Shown here: positions 43,213 through 52,271 of the stretch, in pieces
Layout of the letters: every line of letters starts with the position of its first letter
Numbering within the stretch: position 1 is the first letter of the stretch
DNA from: CAWUEZ02 sp963921355
GTDB lineage: Bacteria > Pseudomonadota > Alphaproteobacteria > Thalassobaculales > Thalassobaculaceae
Assembly (NCBI GenBank): GCA_963921355.3
Contig: OZ001190.1
Span: 3,348,001 to 3,412,000 of the forward strand
DNA: 64,000 nt
Direction of reading: 5' to 3'
Translations under genes and position numbers: made by a program
Notes under the pieces: model-generated
Told to the model about the DNA's origin: nothing
What the model saw: the letters and a program-made list of their open reading frames with translations, nothing else
Database searches by the model: none

Positions 43213-44649
43213 TCACGGCTGGGTGTAGGAGGTCTTTACCGTGGTATAGAACTCGGCGGCGTAGCGGCCCTGCTCGCGGGAACCGTAGCTTGAGCCTTTG
43301 CGCCCGCCGAACGGCACATGATAGTCGACACCCGCGGTCGGCAGATTGACCATCACCATGCCCGCCTCGGCATTCCGCTTGAAATCGCTGGCGTATTTCA
43401 AGGACGTGGTGGCGATCCCCGACGACAAGCCGAAATCGGTGTCGTTCGCGACAGCGAGGGCCTCGTCATAGTCGCGCACCCGGATGACGCTGGCGACCGG
43501 CCCGAAGATCTCCTCGCGATTGATCCGCATGGCGTTCGTCGTCTCGGTGAACAGGGCTGGCTGGAGATAGAAGCCATCCTTCTCGCGGGTCAGGCGCTCA
43601 CCACCAGCAGCAAGCTTCGCACCTTCCTGCTGGCCGATCTCAAGGTAGTCCATGTCCTGTTTCAGCTGGCTCTCGTCGACCACCGGGCCGATCTCCGTGC
43701 CCTCGGCCAGGGCATCGTCGACCTTCAGCGCGTTGATGCGATCGACCACCGCGGCAACGAATCGGTCGTGGATACCCTCGGTCACGATCAACCGGGAGGA
43801 TGCAGTGCAGCGCTGACCGGTTGAGAAGAAGGCACCATTCACCGCGCAGGAGACGGCGGTGTCGAGGTCGGCGTCGTCCAGCACCACGAACGGGTTCTTG
43901 CCGCCCATCTCGAGTTGGACCTTGGCGAACCGGGCCGCGCATTTGGCGGCCACGTGCTTTCCGGTACCGACCGAACCCGTGAAGCTCACGGCGGCGATGG
44001 CCGAGGCGTCGAGGATGGCTTCACCGACAACGGAGCCGCGTCCCATCACGAGGTTGAAAACCCCGCCGGGCAGGCCGCTGCGCGACAGGATATCGGCAAG
44101 CGCCCAGGCGCAGCCTGGCACCAGGTCGGCCGGTTTGAAGACGATGCAATTGCCGTAAGCGAGGGCGGGGGCTATCTTCCAGGCCGGGATGGCGATCGGG
44201 AAGTTCCAGGGCGTAATGATCCCTACGATCCCCATCGGCTCCCGCGTGATCTCGACGTCGACGCCCGGCCGCACACTACCCAGCTTCTCTCCCTCGACCC
44301 GCAGGGCTTCGCCGGCGAAGAACTTGAAGATCTGGGCCGCGCGGGTGGCTTCGCCGATCCCCTCCGGAAGGGTCTTGCCCTCCTCGCGGGACAGCAATCG
44401 GCCAAGTTCCTCGCGCCGCGTCATGATCTCGTTGCCGACGAACTCGAGCACGTCGTGGCGCTGCTGAGGGGTCGACCGGTTCCAAGCCGGGGCGGCCGCC
44501 TTGGCGGCATCGACAGCGGCGGCGACACCCGCGGCATCGGCCTGCGCATAGCTGCCGACGACATCCGCCAGATCCGACGGATTGACGTTGTCGCGGGCAC
44601 CCGCGCCTTCGACCCATTGGCCGCCGATGAAGTTCTGCTGCACGCCCAT
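43213..44649 (-). CDS. Aldehyde dehydrogenase family protein
   Basis: A 478-residue NAD(P)-dependent dehydrogenase with the segment GIITPWNFPIAIPAWKIAPALAYGN, FKPADLVP, FTGSVGTGKHVA, the Glu in LEMGGKNPFVVLDDADLD, the catalytic Cys in GQRCTASSRLIV, and EEIFGPVASVIRV. It resembles the 2-oxoglutarate semialdehyde dehydrogenase group, but the substrate is not fixed. The start is ATG 44649; upstream sequence is not family-like. It is divergent from the Liv-type transporter operon over 212 bp, and a shared pathway is plausible. Confidence 0.9.
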   Translation of the reverse strand: MGVQQNFIGGQWVEGAGARDNVNPSDLADVVGSYAQADAAGVAAAVDAAKAAAPAWNRSTPQQRHDVLEFVGNEIMTRREELGRLLSREEGKTLPEGIGEATRAAQIFKFFAGEALRVEGEKLGSVRPGVDVEITREPMGIVGIITPWNFPIAIPAWKIAPALAYGNCIVFKPADLVPGCAWALADILSRSGLPGGVFNLVMGRGSVVGEAILDASAIAAVSFTGSVGTGKHVAAKCAARFAKVQLEMGGKNPFVVLDDADLDTAVSCAVNGAFFSTGQRCTASSRLIVTEGIHDRFVAAVVDRINALKVDDALAEGTEIGPVVDESQLKQDMDYLEIGQQEGAKLAAGGERLTREKDGFYLQPALFTETTNAMRINREEIFGPVASVIRVRDYDEALAVANDTDFGLSSGIATTSLKYASDFKRNAEAGMVMVNLPTAGVDYHVPFGGRKGSSYGSREQGRYAAEFYTTVKTSYTQP

Positions 44650-44705
44650 TGGCCTTCTCCCTGCGTTTTCGTGTGGATTTGGAAACTGAGTAAACCGGCC
44701 GTTGC

Positions 44706-44738
44706 GGGCTGGCAAGCCGTCCACCGCGTTGCCAGCCC
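44706..44738. promoter_or_regulatory. 10-bp inverted repeat in a divergent promoter region
   Basis: GGGCTGGCAA (44706-44715) and TTGCCAGCCC (44729-44738) are perfect inverted repeats separated by 13 bp, 57-89 bp upstream of the dehydrogenase gene and about 125 bp upstream of the transporter gene. They could be an operator or a hairpin. No regulator gene lies beside them. Confidence 0.45.
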
Positions 44739-44861
44739 GACATCTACATGCTTACCCTTGGCCCACAGCGCTTTGGCGCGTGCAACGACGGATGGCCAAT
44801 CATCCGCGTGTTGGGAAGGCCTTCACAACGCCGGCTTCGCCGGCTCAACAGGGGGAACCAG

Positions 44862-46163
44862 ATGATCAGATCACAGTTGCTGCGCGCAGCCGGTATCGGC
44901 GTTGCCGCGGCATTGGCCGCGGCGTCGCCCGGCTTGGCCAAGGATACCGTCTCCATTGCCGTACCGGCTTTCCTGTCGGGGCCGGCGGCCGGTCCGTTCG
45001 GGGTTCCGGCACGCAACGGCGCCGAGATGGTCATCGATGCCATCAACAGCGGATCCTTGCCGGCGCCGTACAATTTGGTCGGCTTCGCGGGGGCCAAGGT
45101 CGAGGTCGACTTCATTGATGAGGCCGGCGGCAATACCAAACAGGTCGCCGAGTACCGGAACCTGGTTCAGAAGCGTGGCGTCGATGCCGTGATCGGCTAT
45201 ATCTCGTCGGGTTCCTGCGCCGCTCTGGCACCGGTCATCGACGAGCTCCAGAAGCTGACCGTGCTCGCCGTCTGCGGCACCCCGCGGGTCTTCGAGGAAG
45301 CACCGCGGAAATACTCCTTCCGGACCATGAGCCATGCGACGGCGGACAGTGTCGCGGCGGCCCACTACGTCAAGGACATGTTCCCGGAAACCAAATCCTT
45401 CACCGGGATCAACCAGAACTACGCCTGGGGTCAGGACAGCTGGCGCGATTTCAGTCTCGCCATGGGGCACCTGCTGCCATCGGCCAAGGCCTCGGAAAAG
45501 CTGCAGTTCCCGAAGATCTTCGCCGGTCAGTATGGTTCCGAGATCTCCGCCCTGTCCTTGGATGACGCCGAGCTGATCCATTCCTCGTTCTGGGATGGCG
45601 ATCTCGAGGGCTTCATCTTCCAGGCGACGTCGCGCGGGCTGTTCCGCAATAAGAAGGTGGTGTTCACCGTCGGCGGCACCGCGGCCTATCGGCTCGGTAA
45701 GCGACTGCCGGACGGTCTGATTCTCGGCGCCCGTGGCCCGTACGGTATCCTTGTCCGGGATCGCAAGACCGCCCTGAACGAGTGGTTCATCAACACCTAC
45801 AAGGACCGCTACGGCACCTTCCCGTCCGGCCCCGCCTATCAGTATGCCCAGGCCGTGTTGGCGACCAAGATCGCTTATGACAAGGCCGCCGCCGGTGCCG
45901 GCGGATTCCCGAGCCAGGATCAGGTGATCGCCTCGTTCAAGGGCATGGAGTTCGAGAGCTTCTCCACCAATGTGAAGATGGCGCTCGGGGGTGGTCACCA
46001 GGCGATCACCGAGAACGTCTATGGCCTTTCCAAGTGGAACGATGACCTGGCGGAGCCGGGTGTGACCGACGTCAAGTTCTATCCGGCCGAGTGCGTCATG
46101 CCGCCGGATGGCCAGACCAGCGTCGAGTGGATCGAAACCGGAATGCCCGGCGCGAAGTGCTGA
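44862..46163 (+). CDS. ABC transporter substrate-binding protein (Liv family)
   Basis: A 433-residue periplasmic protein. It has a signal peptide of about 26 residues (basic start, Ala-rich core, AASPGLA before KD), then the type I periplasmic fold: VSIAVPAFLSGPAAGPFGVPARNGAEMVIDAINSG in parts, then GVDAVIGYISSGSCAALAPVIDELQKL and QNYAWGQDSWRDF. This is the branched-chain amino acid (LivJ-like) superfamily, which also binds amides, aromatics and other anions. The start is ATG 44862 after GGGGGAACC; a hairpin GCCGGC-TTC-GCCGGC precedes it at 44830-44844. Confidence 0.9.
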   Translation: MIRSQLLRAAGIGVAAALAAASPGLAKDTVSIAVPAFLSGPAAGPFGVPARNGAEMVIDAINSGSLPAPYNLVGFAGAKVEVDFIDEAGGNTKQVAEYRNLVQKRGVDAVIGYISSGSCAALAPVIDELQKLTVLAVCGTPRVFEEAPRKYSFRTMSHATADSVAAAHYVKDMFPETKSFTGINQNYAWGQDSWRDFSLAMGHLLPSAKASEKLQFPKIFAGQYGSEISALSLDDAELIHSSFWDGDLEGFIFQATSRGLFRNKKVVFTVGGTAAYRLGKRLPDGLILGARGPYGILVRDRKTALNEWFINTYKDRYGTFPSGPAYQYAQAVLATKIAYDKAAAGAGGFPSQDQVIASFKGMEFESFSTNVKMALGGGHQAITENVYGLSKWNDDLAEPGVTDVKFYPAECVMPPDGQTSVEWIETGMPGAKC

Positions 46164-46216
46164 GGCTCTAGAGCCTCTCCACCCTCCTGGGGTGACGGCG
46201 ACCCCGTCGTCACCCC
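46162..46216 (+). terminator. two stem-loops after the binding-protein gene
   Basis: A 16-bp perfect palindrome GAGGCTCTAGAGCCTC overlaps the stop codon (46162-46177), and a second stem GGGGTGACG/CGTCACCCC (46189-46216) follows. They lie in the 80-bp gap before livH and likely adjust relative mRNA levels of the binding protein and permeases. No T-tract follows. Confidence 0.55.
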
Positions 46217-46243
46217 GGCATCTGTTCAGCCGGGACCTTCCGT

Positions 46244-47140
46244 ATGAATGTCGCTCTGACGATCCTGGTCGAAGGACTGGGCTACGCCTCGTATCTGTTC
46301 ATCGTCTCGCTCGGCCTGACGATCATCTTCGGGGTGCTGAAGATCCTGAACGTCGCCCATGGTGCGTTTTACGCCTGGGGCGCCTATCTCTGCGCGTTTC
46401 TGATCGGCGAATTCTCGGTCCTCGGCGTCTCGGACATCGGGACCATGATTGCGATCCCGATCGCCGCCCTGGTGGTCGGAGTGATTCTGGGCTCGGCGAT
46501 CGAGCGCACGATCATCCGCAACCTCTACGGCCGCGACGAGGTTCTGATCGTGCTGGCGACCTTCGGGCTGTTCCTGGTGCTCGAGGACATCATCCTGCTG
46601 GTGTTCGGCGTCGACCCGTATTTCGCCTACCAGCCGACCTATGCCATGCCGGGCGTCCAGATCGGCGGCATCTACCAGGATGGCTATAAGCTCTCGATGA
46701 TCGTCCTCAGCCTGGTGGTCGGGTTCGTCGCCTGGGCGGTGCTGACCCGCACACACTGGGGCAAGCTGGTCACCGCCATCATCTTCGACAGCGAACTGGC
46801 GATCGCCATGGGCATCAACGTGCGCCGCGTCTTCTATGCCGTGTTCGTCGCCGGCGCCGTGCTCGGCGCGCTCGGTGGCGCCTACATCGCCCCGACCATC
46901 TCGGTGGCGCCGGGGTTCGGGGTCGAGGTCATCGTGCTGTCCTTTGCCGTCGTGGTCATCGGCGGTATGGGCTGCATCCCGGGAGCGGCGATTGGTGCGC
47001 TTCTGGTCGGCCTGCTGCGCGCCTACGCCGTGCTGGAGTGGCCTGAAATCGAGCTGTTCGTGGTCTACGCGGTCATGGCCGCCGTGCTGATCTTCCGCCC
47101 GGAGGGCCTGTTCGCCCCCGCCAAGGCGCGAAAGATCTGA
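46244..47140 (+). CDS. Liv-type ABC transporter permease (LivH family)
   Basis: A 298-residue membrane protein with about eight membrane segments. Motifs include IFGVLKILNVAHGAFYAWGAY near residue 25, the cytosolic helix VRRVFYAVFVAGAVLGALGGAYIAP, and FAVVVIGGMGCIPGAAIGALLVG, typical of LivH. It forms the membrane pore with the next gene. The start is ATG 46244. Confidence 0.93.
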   Translation: MNVALTILVEGLGYASYLFIVSLGLTIIFGVLKILNVAHGAFYAWGAYLCAFLIGEFSVLGVSDIGTMIAIPIAALVVGVILGSAIERTIIRNLYGRDEVLIVLATFGLFLVLEDIILLVFGVDPYFAYQPTYAMPGVQIGGIYQDGYKLSMIVLSLVVGFVAWAVLTRTHWGKLVTAIIFDSELAIAMGINVRRVFYAVFVAGAVLGALGGAYIAPTISVAPGFGVEVIVLSFAVVVIGGMGCIPGAAIGALLVGLLRAYAVLEWPEIELFVVYAVMAAVLIFRPEGLFAPAKARKI

Positions 47141-47153
47141 GGGGAGGGGCGAC

Positions 47154-48113
47154 TTGACCACAGACCGCACATTTCTGGGCCTCAGCATCGGCTTCGCGCT
47201 GGTTGCGCTGCTCGGGGTTCTGGTCCTGCCCGATTGGCTCCTGAGCCAGACCGTCATCGCATTCTCCCGCGCCCTCGCGGTTCTCGGGCTCCTGGTGCTG
47301 TGGCGCACCGGCCTGGTCTCGTTCGGCCACGCCCTGTATTTCGGCATCGGCGCCTACACGGTGGCGCTGTTCGGCAAAGAACTGGGCATCTCGGAGGTGC
47401 TGATCACCCTGCCGGCGGCCATGCTCGTCTCGGCGATCGTAGGGTTCGGACTCGGTTTCATCGTGCGCAAGTACCGCGAGATCTTCTTCGCGATGCTGAA
47501 CCTTGCGTTCTCGATGGTGCTGTTGGGGATCCTGGTGAAGACCGAGGCTCTGGGTTCGACCGACGGCTTCAGCGTCGCTCAACCGACCCTGTTCGGCATC
47601 GGCACCGAGGATGCCGGCACCAAACTGGCGACGCTGTTCCTCGGCATATGCTTCATCGGCTGGCTGGCCGCGGTGCTGGTGCACCGCTATCTGGGATCGG
47701 TCCTCGGTAACCTGACGACAGCCATTCGCGACAACGAGATCCGGGTCGAGTATCTCGGCTATTCGGTAGCCGAGGCGATCCACGGCAAGTACGTGATGTC
47801 GGCGGCCCTGACGGGGCTTGGCGGCGGATTCATGGCGATCTCGCTCGGCCAGGTCGATCCGGAGTCGATGGTGAACTGGACCGTGTCCGGTGAACTGGTC
47901 TTCGTGACCATCCTGTCCGGCCCCGGCAGCGTCGCCGCCCCCTTCATCGGCTCGGTGATCTTCGAACTCCTGCGGACTTACGCCTTTGAGTGGATGCCCC
48001 ACGCCTGGCAGCTGATCGTCGGCGCGACCCTGCTGCTGATCATCTTCTTCCTGCCGGGCGGGTTGTGGTCGGTGATCCAGAAGGCTATGCGCCGCGAGGG
48101 GGCAGGCCCATGA
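47154..48113 (+). CDS. Liv-type ABC transporter permease (LivM family)
   Basis: A 319-residue membrane protein with about ten hydrophobic segments. GLVSFGHALYFGIGAYTVALF near residue 60, RYREIFFAMLNLAFSM and NEIRVEYLGYSVAEAIHGKY are LivM-family marks. The start is TTG 47154 after GGGGAGGGG. Its stop overlaps livG as ATGA. Confidence 0.93.
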   Translation: MTTDRTFLGLSIGFALVALLGVLVLPDWLLSQTVIAFSRALAVLGLLVLWRTGLVSFGHALYFGIGAYTVALFGKELGISEVLITLPAAMLVSAIVGFGLGFIVRKYREIFFAMLNLAFSMVLLGILVKTEALGSTDGFSVAQPTLFGIGTEDAGTKLATLFLGICFIGWLAAVLVHRYLGSVLGNLTTAIRDNEIRVEYLGYSVAEAIHGKYVMSAALTGLGGGFMAISLGQVDPESMVNWTVSGELVFVTILSGPGSVAAPFIGSVIFELLRTYAFEWMPHAWQLIVGATLLLIIFFLPGGLWSVIQKAMRREGAGP

Positions 48114-48898
48114 GCGCCATTCTGGAGGCTCGGGAGGTCAACAAGACCTTCGGCGCGGTGACCGCGGCCAAGGACATCAACGTCTCGGTCGCCCGCGATG
48201 AGATCGTCGGGATTATCGGTGCGAATGGGGCCGGTAAAACCACCTTCGTGAACATGGTGACCGGTTGGCTCACGCCGAGTTCGGGTTCGATCCTGTTCGA
48301 CGGCCAGGACATCACGGGCCTCGCCCCGCGCAAGATCACCCGTCTCGGGATCTGCCGGTCCTTCCAGGTCGCCCAGGTGTTCATGACCGCCACTGTCTTC
48401 GACAACCTGATGATCGCGCTCGGGATCGCCGACGCCCACGGCCTGTCGATCCTGCGGGCGCTCCGGCGTCGGGACCTCGAAGAGCGCGCCGATGAGATCC
48501 TGCGGCGGTACCGAATTGAGGACTATCGCGACCAGGTGACGAGCACGTTGCCCCAGGGGGTGCGCAAGCTGCTCGACATCGCCATGGCGATGGTGGCCCG
48601 GCCCAAGATCCTGCTCCTGGACGAACCGACATCGGGGATCTCGATCGAGGAGAAATTCGGCCTGATGGACATCGTGATGGACGCTCTCAAGACCGAGGGC
48701 GTGACGGTTCTCTTCGTCGAGCACGATATGGAGATCGTCGAGCGCTACGTCGATCGGGTGCTCGCGTTTTATCAGGGTGAGATCATCTGCGACGCCCATC
48801 CCAGCGACGCCCTCAAGGACCCTGGGGTGATCGAGTTCGTCATCGGAGAGGAAACGCCCGCCGCCGACCGTCCGAACGGGGGAGGCGGTCATGCTTGA
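48110..48898 (+). CDS. Liv-type ABC transporter ATP-binding protein (LivG family)
   Basis: A 262-residue ATPase: Walker A GIIGANGAGKTTFVNMV, the Q-loop ICRSFQVAQVFMTA, a degenerate signature LPQGVRKLLDIAMAM, Walker B ILLLDEPTSGISIEEK, and H-loop VEHDMEIVERY. The start is ATG 48110, overlapping livM. The signature is the LivG-type variant that tolerates changes in LSGGQ. Confidence 0.94.
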   Translation: MSAILEAREVNKTFGAVTAAKDINVSVARDEIVGIIGANGAGKTTFVNMVTGWLTPSSGSILFDGQDITGLAPRKITRLGICRSFQVAQVFMTATVFDNLMIALGIADAHGLSILRALRRRDLEERADEILRRYRIEDYRDQVTSTLPQGVRKLLDIAMAMVARPKILLLDEPTSGISIEEKFGLMDIVMDALKTEGVTVLFVEHDMEIVERYVDRVLAFYQGEIICDAHPSDALKDPGVIEFVIGEETPAADRPNGGGGHA

Positions 48899-49538
48899 GG
48901 TCAAGGGGCTGGACGTCGATATCGGTCCAATCCCGATCCTGCGGCAGGTCGAACTGCAGGTTCCGTCGGGGGCCATGTGCGGGCTCATCGGGCGTAACGG
49001 TGCCGGTAAGAGCACCTTCATGCGCAGTGTGATGGGATTGCTGAAGTCGCGGGCCGGCTCGATCGGCTTCGATCACCACGATCTGGTCAAGGTCCACGAC
49101 TTCAAGCGCGCGCATTTCGGAATCGGCTACATGCCGGAGGACCGCAAACTGGTGCCGGCCCTGACCGCCGAGGAGAACATCATGCTGCCGGTGTGGTCGA
49201 CCGGCATCGAGGACCCTGAACACCGGTTGCAGTGGATCTACGGTCTGATCCCCGAGGCCGAGGAATTCCGGGCGCGTCCGTCGATGAGCCTGTCCGGCGG
49301 CCAGCAGAAGATGGTGGCGCTGGCCCGCGCCCTGATGGTCGGCGAACGGCTGCTGCTGCTGGACGAACCCACCGAGGGCATCGCTCCGGTTTTGGCGCGG
49401 CGGATGGTGGACGTCCTTTCGGATCTGAAGAGAGAGGGGTTGTCGGTGCTGATCGCGGAGTCCAACGACACCCACCTGCGCGGACTGCTCGACCGGACCT
49501 ACGTGATCGAGCGCGGGCACGTCCGCCAGCAGGAGTGA
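48891..49538 (+). CDS. Liv-type ABC transporter ATP-binding protein (LivF family)
   Basis: A 215-residue ATPase with Walker A GLIGRNGAGKSTFMRSVMG, the GYMPEDRKLVPALTAEEN segment, signature MSLSGGQQKMVALARAL, Walker B LLLLDEPTEGIAPVLA and the C-terminal ESNDTHLRGLLDR. It is a little shorter than typical LivF (about 235), because its C-terminus ends early. It overlaps livG by 8 nt. Confidence 0.93.
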   Translation: MLEVKGLDVDIGPIPILRQVELQVPSGAMCGLIGRNGAGKSTFMRSVMGLLKSRAGSIGFDHHDLVKVHDFKRAHFGIGYMPEDRKLVPALTAEENIMLPVWSTGIEDPEHRLQWIYGLIPEAEEFRARPSMSLSGGQQKMVALARALMVGERLLLLDEPTEGIAPVLARRMVDVLSDLKREGLSVLIAESNDTHLRGLLDRTYVIERGHVRQQE

Positions 49539-49547
49539 GGAGGGACG

Positions 49548-50216
49548 ATGTCGAGAACGGGGTACACACTCCGCCACATCGTTGATCGGCTGGCCCCCGG
49601 GGCGAGGCTGCTTGAGCCGCTGCCCGCATTGAACCGGGTGCTCTACTGCCATGAAGGCGCATTCTCGGTCGACGGTGGGAAACGGTCGATCCGTGAGGAC
49701 AGCGCCTGGTTCGGTACCGCGCCCGTGGAAGTCCAGGCGGGGCCGGAGGGGGCGGTGGTGTGGCGCTACGAACTGGCACCGGTCGACCAGTCACCGAAGC
49801 TTGCGGCCGGAACCGGTGTGACCTCCGAACTTACCCTCAACGTTGTCATTGAGGGCCCGGACCCCGGTGAAGACTGGATCATGCGGTGCGACGCGGTGAA
49901 GTTCCCGATGGGCGGCCAGGCCGTCCTGCACGTGCACCAGGGCCCTGGAATCCGCTGCCTGAAGGAGGGCGGGATCCGGATCGATACGGCCGGCACCAGT
50001 TACACCTATCACCCGGGGGAGGCCTGGTTCGAACCGGGGCCGGAACCGGTGTTCGCCCAGGCGAGCGACTCCGAATGCACCAAGTTCGTGCGGGTCATGG
50101 TTCTGCCCGCCGAACTCAAGGGCAAGAGCTCGATCCAGTACGTGAACCCCGAAGACATCGATAAACCCAAATCCCAGCGGTATCAGCACTATGTCGACGA
50201 ACCCATCGATCACTGA
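49548..50216 (+). CDS. Cupin-domain protein in the Liv operon
   Basis: A 222-residue protein that appears to be a bicupin-like beta-barrel: first half LNRVLYCHEGAFSVDGG, and second half DAVKFPMGGQAVLHVHQGPGIRCLKEGGIRIDTAGTSYTYHPGEAWFEPG in segments, with HVH, Glu and His as possible metal ligands. It could bind or isomerise a small acid, or sense the transported compound. It overlaps the next gene by 26 nt, so the two are coupled. Confidence 0.72.
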   Translation: MSRTGYTLRHIVDRLAPGARLLEPLPALNRVLYCHEGAFSVDGGKRSIREDSAWFGTAPVEVQAGPEGAVVWRYELAPVDQSPKLAAGTGVTSELTLNVVIEGPDPGEDWIMRCDAVKFPMGGQAVLHVHQGPGIRCLKEGGIRIDTAGTSYTYHPGEAWFEPGPEPVFAQASDSECTKFVRVMVLPAELKGKSSIQYVNPEDIDKPKSQRYQHYVDEPIDH

Positions 50217-51897
50217 ATCGCGCCGCAATGCCGGACGGATCGGCGGCCATATCCTGGTGGACTGCCTGCGGGCTCATGGCGCCGATGTCGCCTTCGCGGT
50301 CCCGGGCGAAAGCTATCTGGCGGTGCTCGACGGGCTGGTCGACGCGCCGGAGATCACCCCGATCGTGTGTCGCCAGGAAGGCGGTGCCGCGATGATGGCC
50401 GAAGCCTACGGAAAAATGACCGGCAAGCCGGGGATCTGCATGGTCACCCGGGGCCCCGGCGCGACCAACGCCAGTGCGGGCGTCCACATCGCGATGCAGG
50501 ACAGCACACCGATGATCCTGCTGGTCGGTCAGGTCGGCCGCGAGATGGTTGACCGCGAAGCGTTCCAGGAGATCGATTACCGCCGGATGTTCGGGCAGTT
50601 GGCGAAGTGGGTGGCGCAGATCGACGACCCGGCCCGTATCCCCGAATACGTCAGCCGGGCTTTTCACACCGCGGTCTCGGGACGACCGGGACCGGTGGTG
50701 CTGGCACTGCCGGAGGACATGCTGGTCGAGCGGGCGGAGGTCTTCGAGTTCAACGCCTACCAGCGCACGGAGCCTCACCCCGGTGCCGTGGAGCTGGCCC
50801 GGTTCCACGACCTGCTGGCGAACGCCGAGCGGCCGCTGGTGATCGTCGGCGGCGGGGGATGGGATGCAGCTGCTTCCGTCGACCTGGCCCACTTCGCCGA
50901 GGTCAATCATCTCCCGGTCGGCGCGTCCTTCAGGTGCCAGGACTACCTCGACAACCGTCACCCGAACTATGTCGGGCATGTCGGCATCGGCATCGACCCG
51001 AAACTCGGCGCCCGGGTTCAGGAGTCCGACCTGCTGATCGTTGTCGGTGCCCGGCTGGGCGAGATGACGACCAGCGGTTACTCGCTGCTCGACATCCCGC
51101 GGCCACGCCAGGGACTGGTGCATGTACATGCCGGTGCGGAGGAGCTCGGCCGGGTCTACCAGGGAGACCTGCTGATCCATGCCAGCCAGCGGAGCTTCCT
51201 CAAGGCCGTTGCGGCGATGGAACCGGTTGACGCCTCGGCCTGGGCCGATCAGACCCCGGTTGCGCGGGCGGAATTCGAAGCAACGCGCCACCCGACCCAT
51301 GGTCCCGGCGACGTTCAGATGGCCGAGATCATCCGATATCTCGATGAAGCCCTGCCAGATGACGCGATCATCACCAACGGCGCCGGAAACTACGCCACGT
51401 GGGTGCATCGGTTCTTCCAGTACAAGACCTACCGGAGCTGCCTGGCACCGACCTCGGGCTCTATGGGCTATGGCGTCCCGTCGGGTGTCGCGGCCAAGCT
51501 CCTCAATCCGGACCGGGTCGTGGTCTCGGTCAGCGGCGACGGCTGTTACATGATGCACGGCCAGGAACTGGCGACCGCCGTCCAGTACGGCATCAACACG
51601 ATCTTCCTGGTGGTGAACAACGGCATGTACGGCACCATCCGGATGCACCAGGAGCGGGAGTATCCCGGTCGGGTCAGCGCGACCCATCTGCACAATCCGG
51701 ACTTCGCGGCCCTGGCCCGGGCCTATGGAGCCCATGGTGAGGTGGTCGCCCGGACCGCCGATTTCGCCCCGGCCTTCGAACGGGCCAAGGCCCTTGGCCA
51801 CCCGGCCGTCATCGAGATCCGCATCGACCCCGAGGCTTTGACGGTGGCGCGGTCCTTGACGGAAATCCGCGAAGCGGCCCTCGCCGAAGGGCACTGA
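50191..51897 (+). CDS. Thiamine-pyrophosphate-dependent enzyme (acetolactate synthase-like)
   Basis: A 568-residue three-domain TPP enzyme. The N-domain has GADVAFAVPGESYLAVLDGL and the cofactor-activating Glu in CRQEGGAAMMAEAYGK. The middle domain is Rossmann-like. The C-domain carries SGSMGYGVPSGVAAKL and the TPP motif GDGCYMMHGQELATAVQYGINT, then VVNNGMYG. It is similar to acetolactate synthase large subunit-like proteins, but the neighbourhood (Liv transporter, cupin, divergent aldehyde dehydrogenase) suggests a 2-oxo acid decarboxylase or lyase of a catabolic route. It is preceded by an overlap with the cupin gene. Confidence 0.85.
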   Translation: MSTNPSITESRRNAGRIGGHILVDCLRAHGADVAFAVPGESYLAVLDGLVDAPEITPIVCRQEGGAAMMAEAYGKMTGKPGICMVTRGPGATNASAGVHIAMQDSTPMILLVGQVGREMVDREAFQEIDYRRMFGQLAKWVAQIDDPARIPEYVSRAFHTAVSGRPGPVVLALPEDMLVERAEVFEFNAYQRTEPHPGAVELARFHDLLANAERPLVIVGGGGWDAAASVDLAHFAEVNHLPVGASFRCQDYLDNRHPNYVGHVGIGIDPKLGARVQESDLLIVVGARLGEMTTSGYSLLDIPRPRQGLVHVHAGAEELGRVYQGDLLIHASQRSFLKAVAAMEPVDASAWADQTPVARAEFEATRHPTHGPGDVQMAEIIRYLDEALPDDAIITNGAGNYATWVHRFFQYKTYRSCLAPTSGSMGYGVPSGVAAKLLNPDRVVVSVSGDGCYMMHGQELATAVQYGINTIFLVVNNGMYGTIRMHQEREYPGRVSATHLHNPDFAALARAYGAHGEVVARTADFAPAFERAKALGHPAVIEIRIDPEALTVARSLTEIREAALAEGH

Positions 51898-52124
51898 CTC
51901 CAAGCCAGGTGCGGAATCGGCCTTCTGGTGGCTTCTCGGGTGCCCCGCCTGATCCTGGCCAACCGCCGCTTCGGCGCGCTCGACTCCGACCTTGTCCGAC
52001 CGATCAGAAGAACTTGTGGTTCATGCTAGAAATATTCCAAAGAATGCGTAGAAACTTATCCACAGGAAATATTCATTCGATAACTGGAGTCGTATTGACA
52101 GATCTGGAAGGCATAAGCAAAGTG

Positions 52125-52162
52125 ACCGTGCCCACACTACCAAACCGTGCCCACACTACCAA
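52125..52162. repeat. two tandem copies of a 19-bp unit
   Basis: The unit ACCGTGCCCACACTACCAA occurs twice in tandem without a mismatch. It sits at the edge of the AT-rich patch; the second copy's GTGCCC pairs with GGGCAC at 52171-52176. Such tandem copies can be protein-binding sites or slippage products. Confidence 0.8.
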
Positions 52163-52245
52163 CCGGTAACGGGCACATTGACCGCCTCGCGCCGCGAGGT
52201 GGCCGGTCCCAGACAGAGGGCATTCGCCACAGAGGGACCGCAGGG

Positions 52246-52271
52246 ACGGGCGCCGTTTAGACGGCGCCCGT
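52246..52271. terminator. strong stem-loop downstream of the TPP enzyme gene
   Basis: ACGGGCGCCGT and ACGGCGCCCGT form an 11-bp perfect stem with a TTAG loop. Its position, about 350 bp beyond the TPP gene and 176 bp beyond the chemoreceptor stop, suits a terminator for either strand, though T-runs are weak. Confidence 0.6.

Noticed and set aside
50116..51903. 595-residue minus-strand frame antisense to the TPP enzyme
   Set aside because: Shadow frame; no motifs, and the plus strand has a complete TPP enzyme.
52057..52065. Replication origin at the TTATCCACA site
   Set aside because: A single DnaA-box match without a cluster or origin-type neighbours (dnaA, hemE, parAB) is not enough.
51909..52169. 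86-residue frame in the spacer after the TPP enzyme gene
   Set aside because: No ribosome-binding site at the start, composition changes half way (arginine/proline-rich then AT-rich), and it ends in the tandem repeat; no family sequence.
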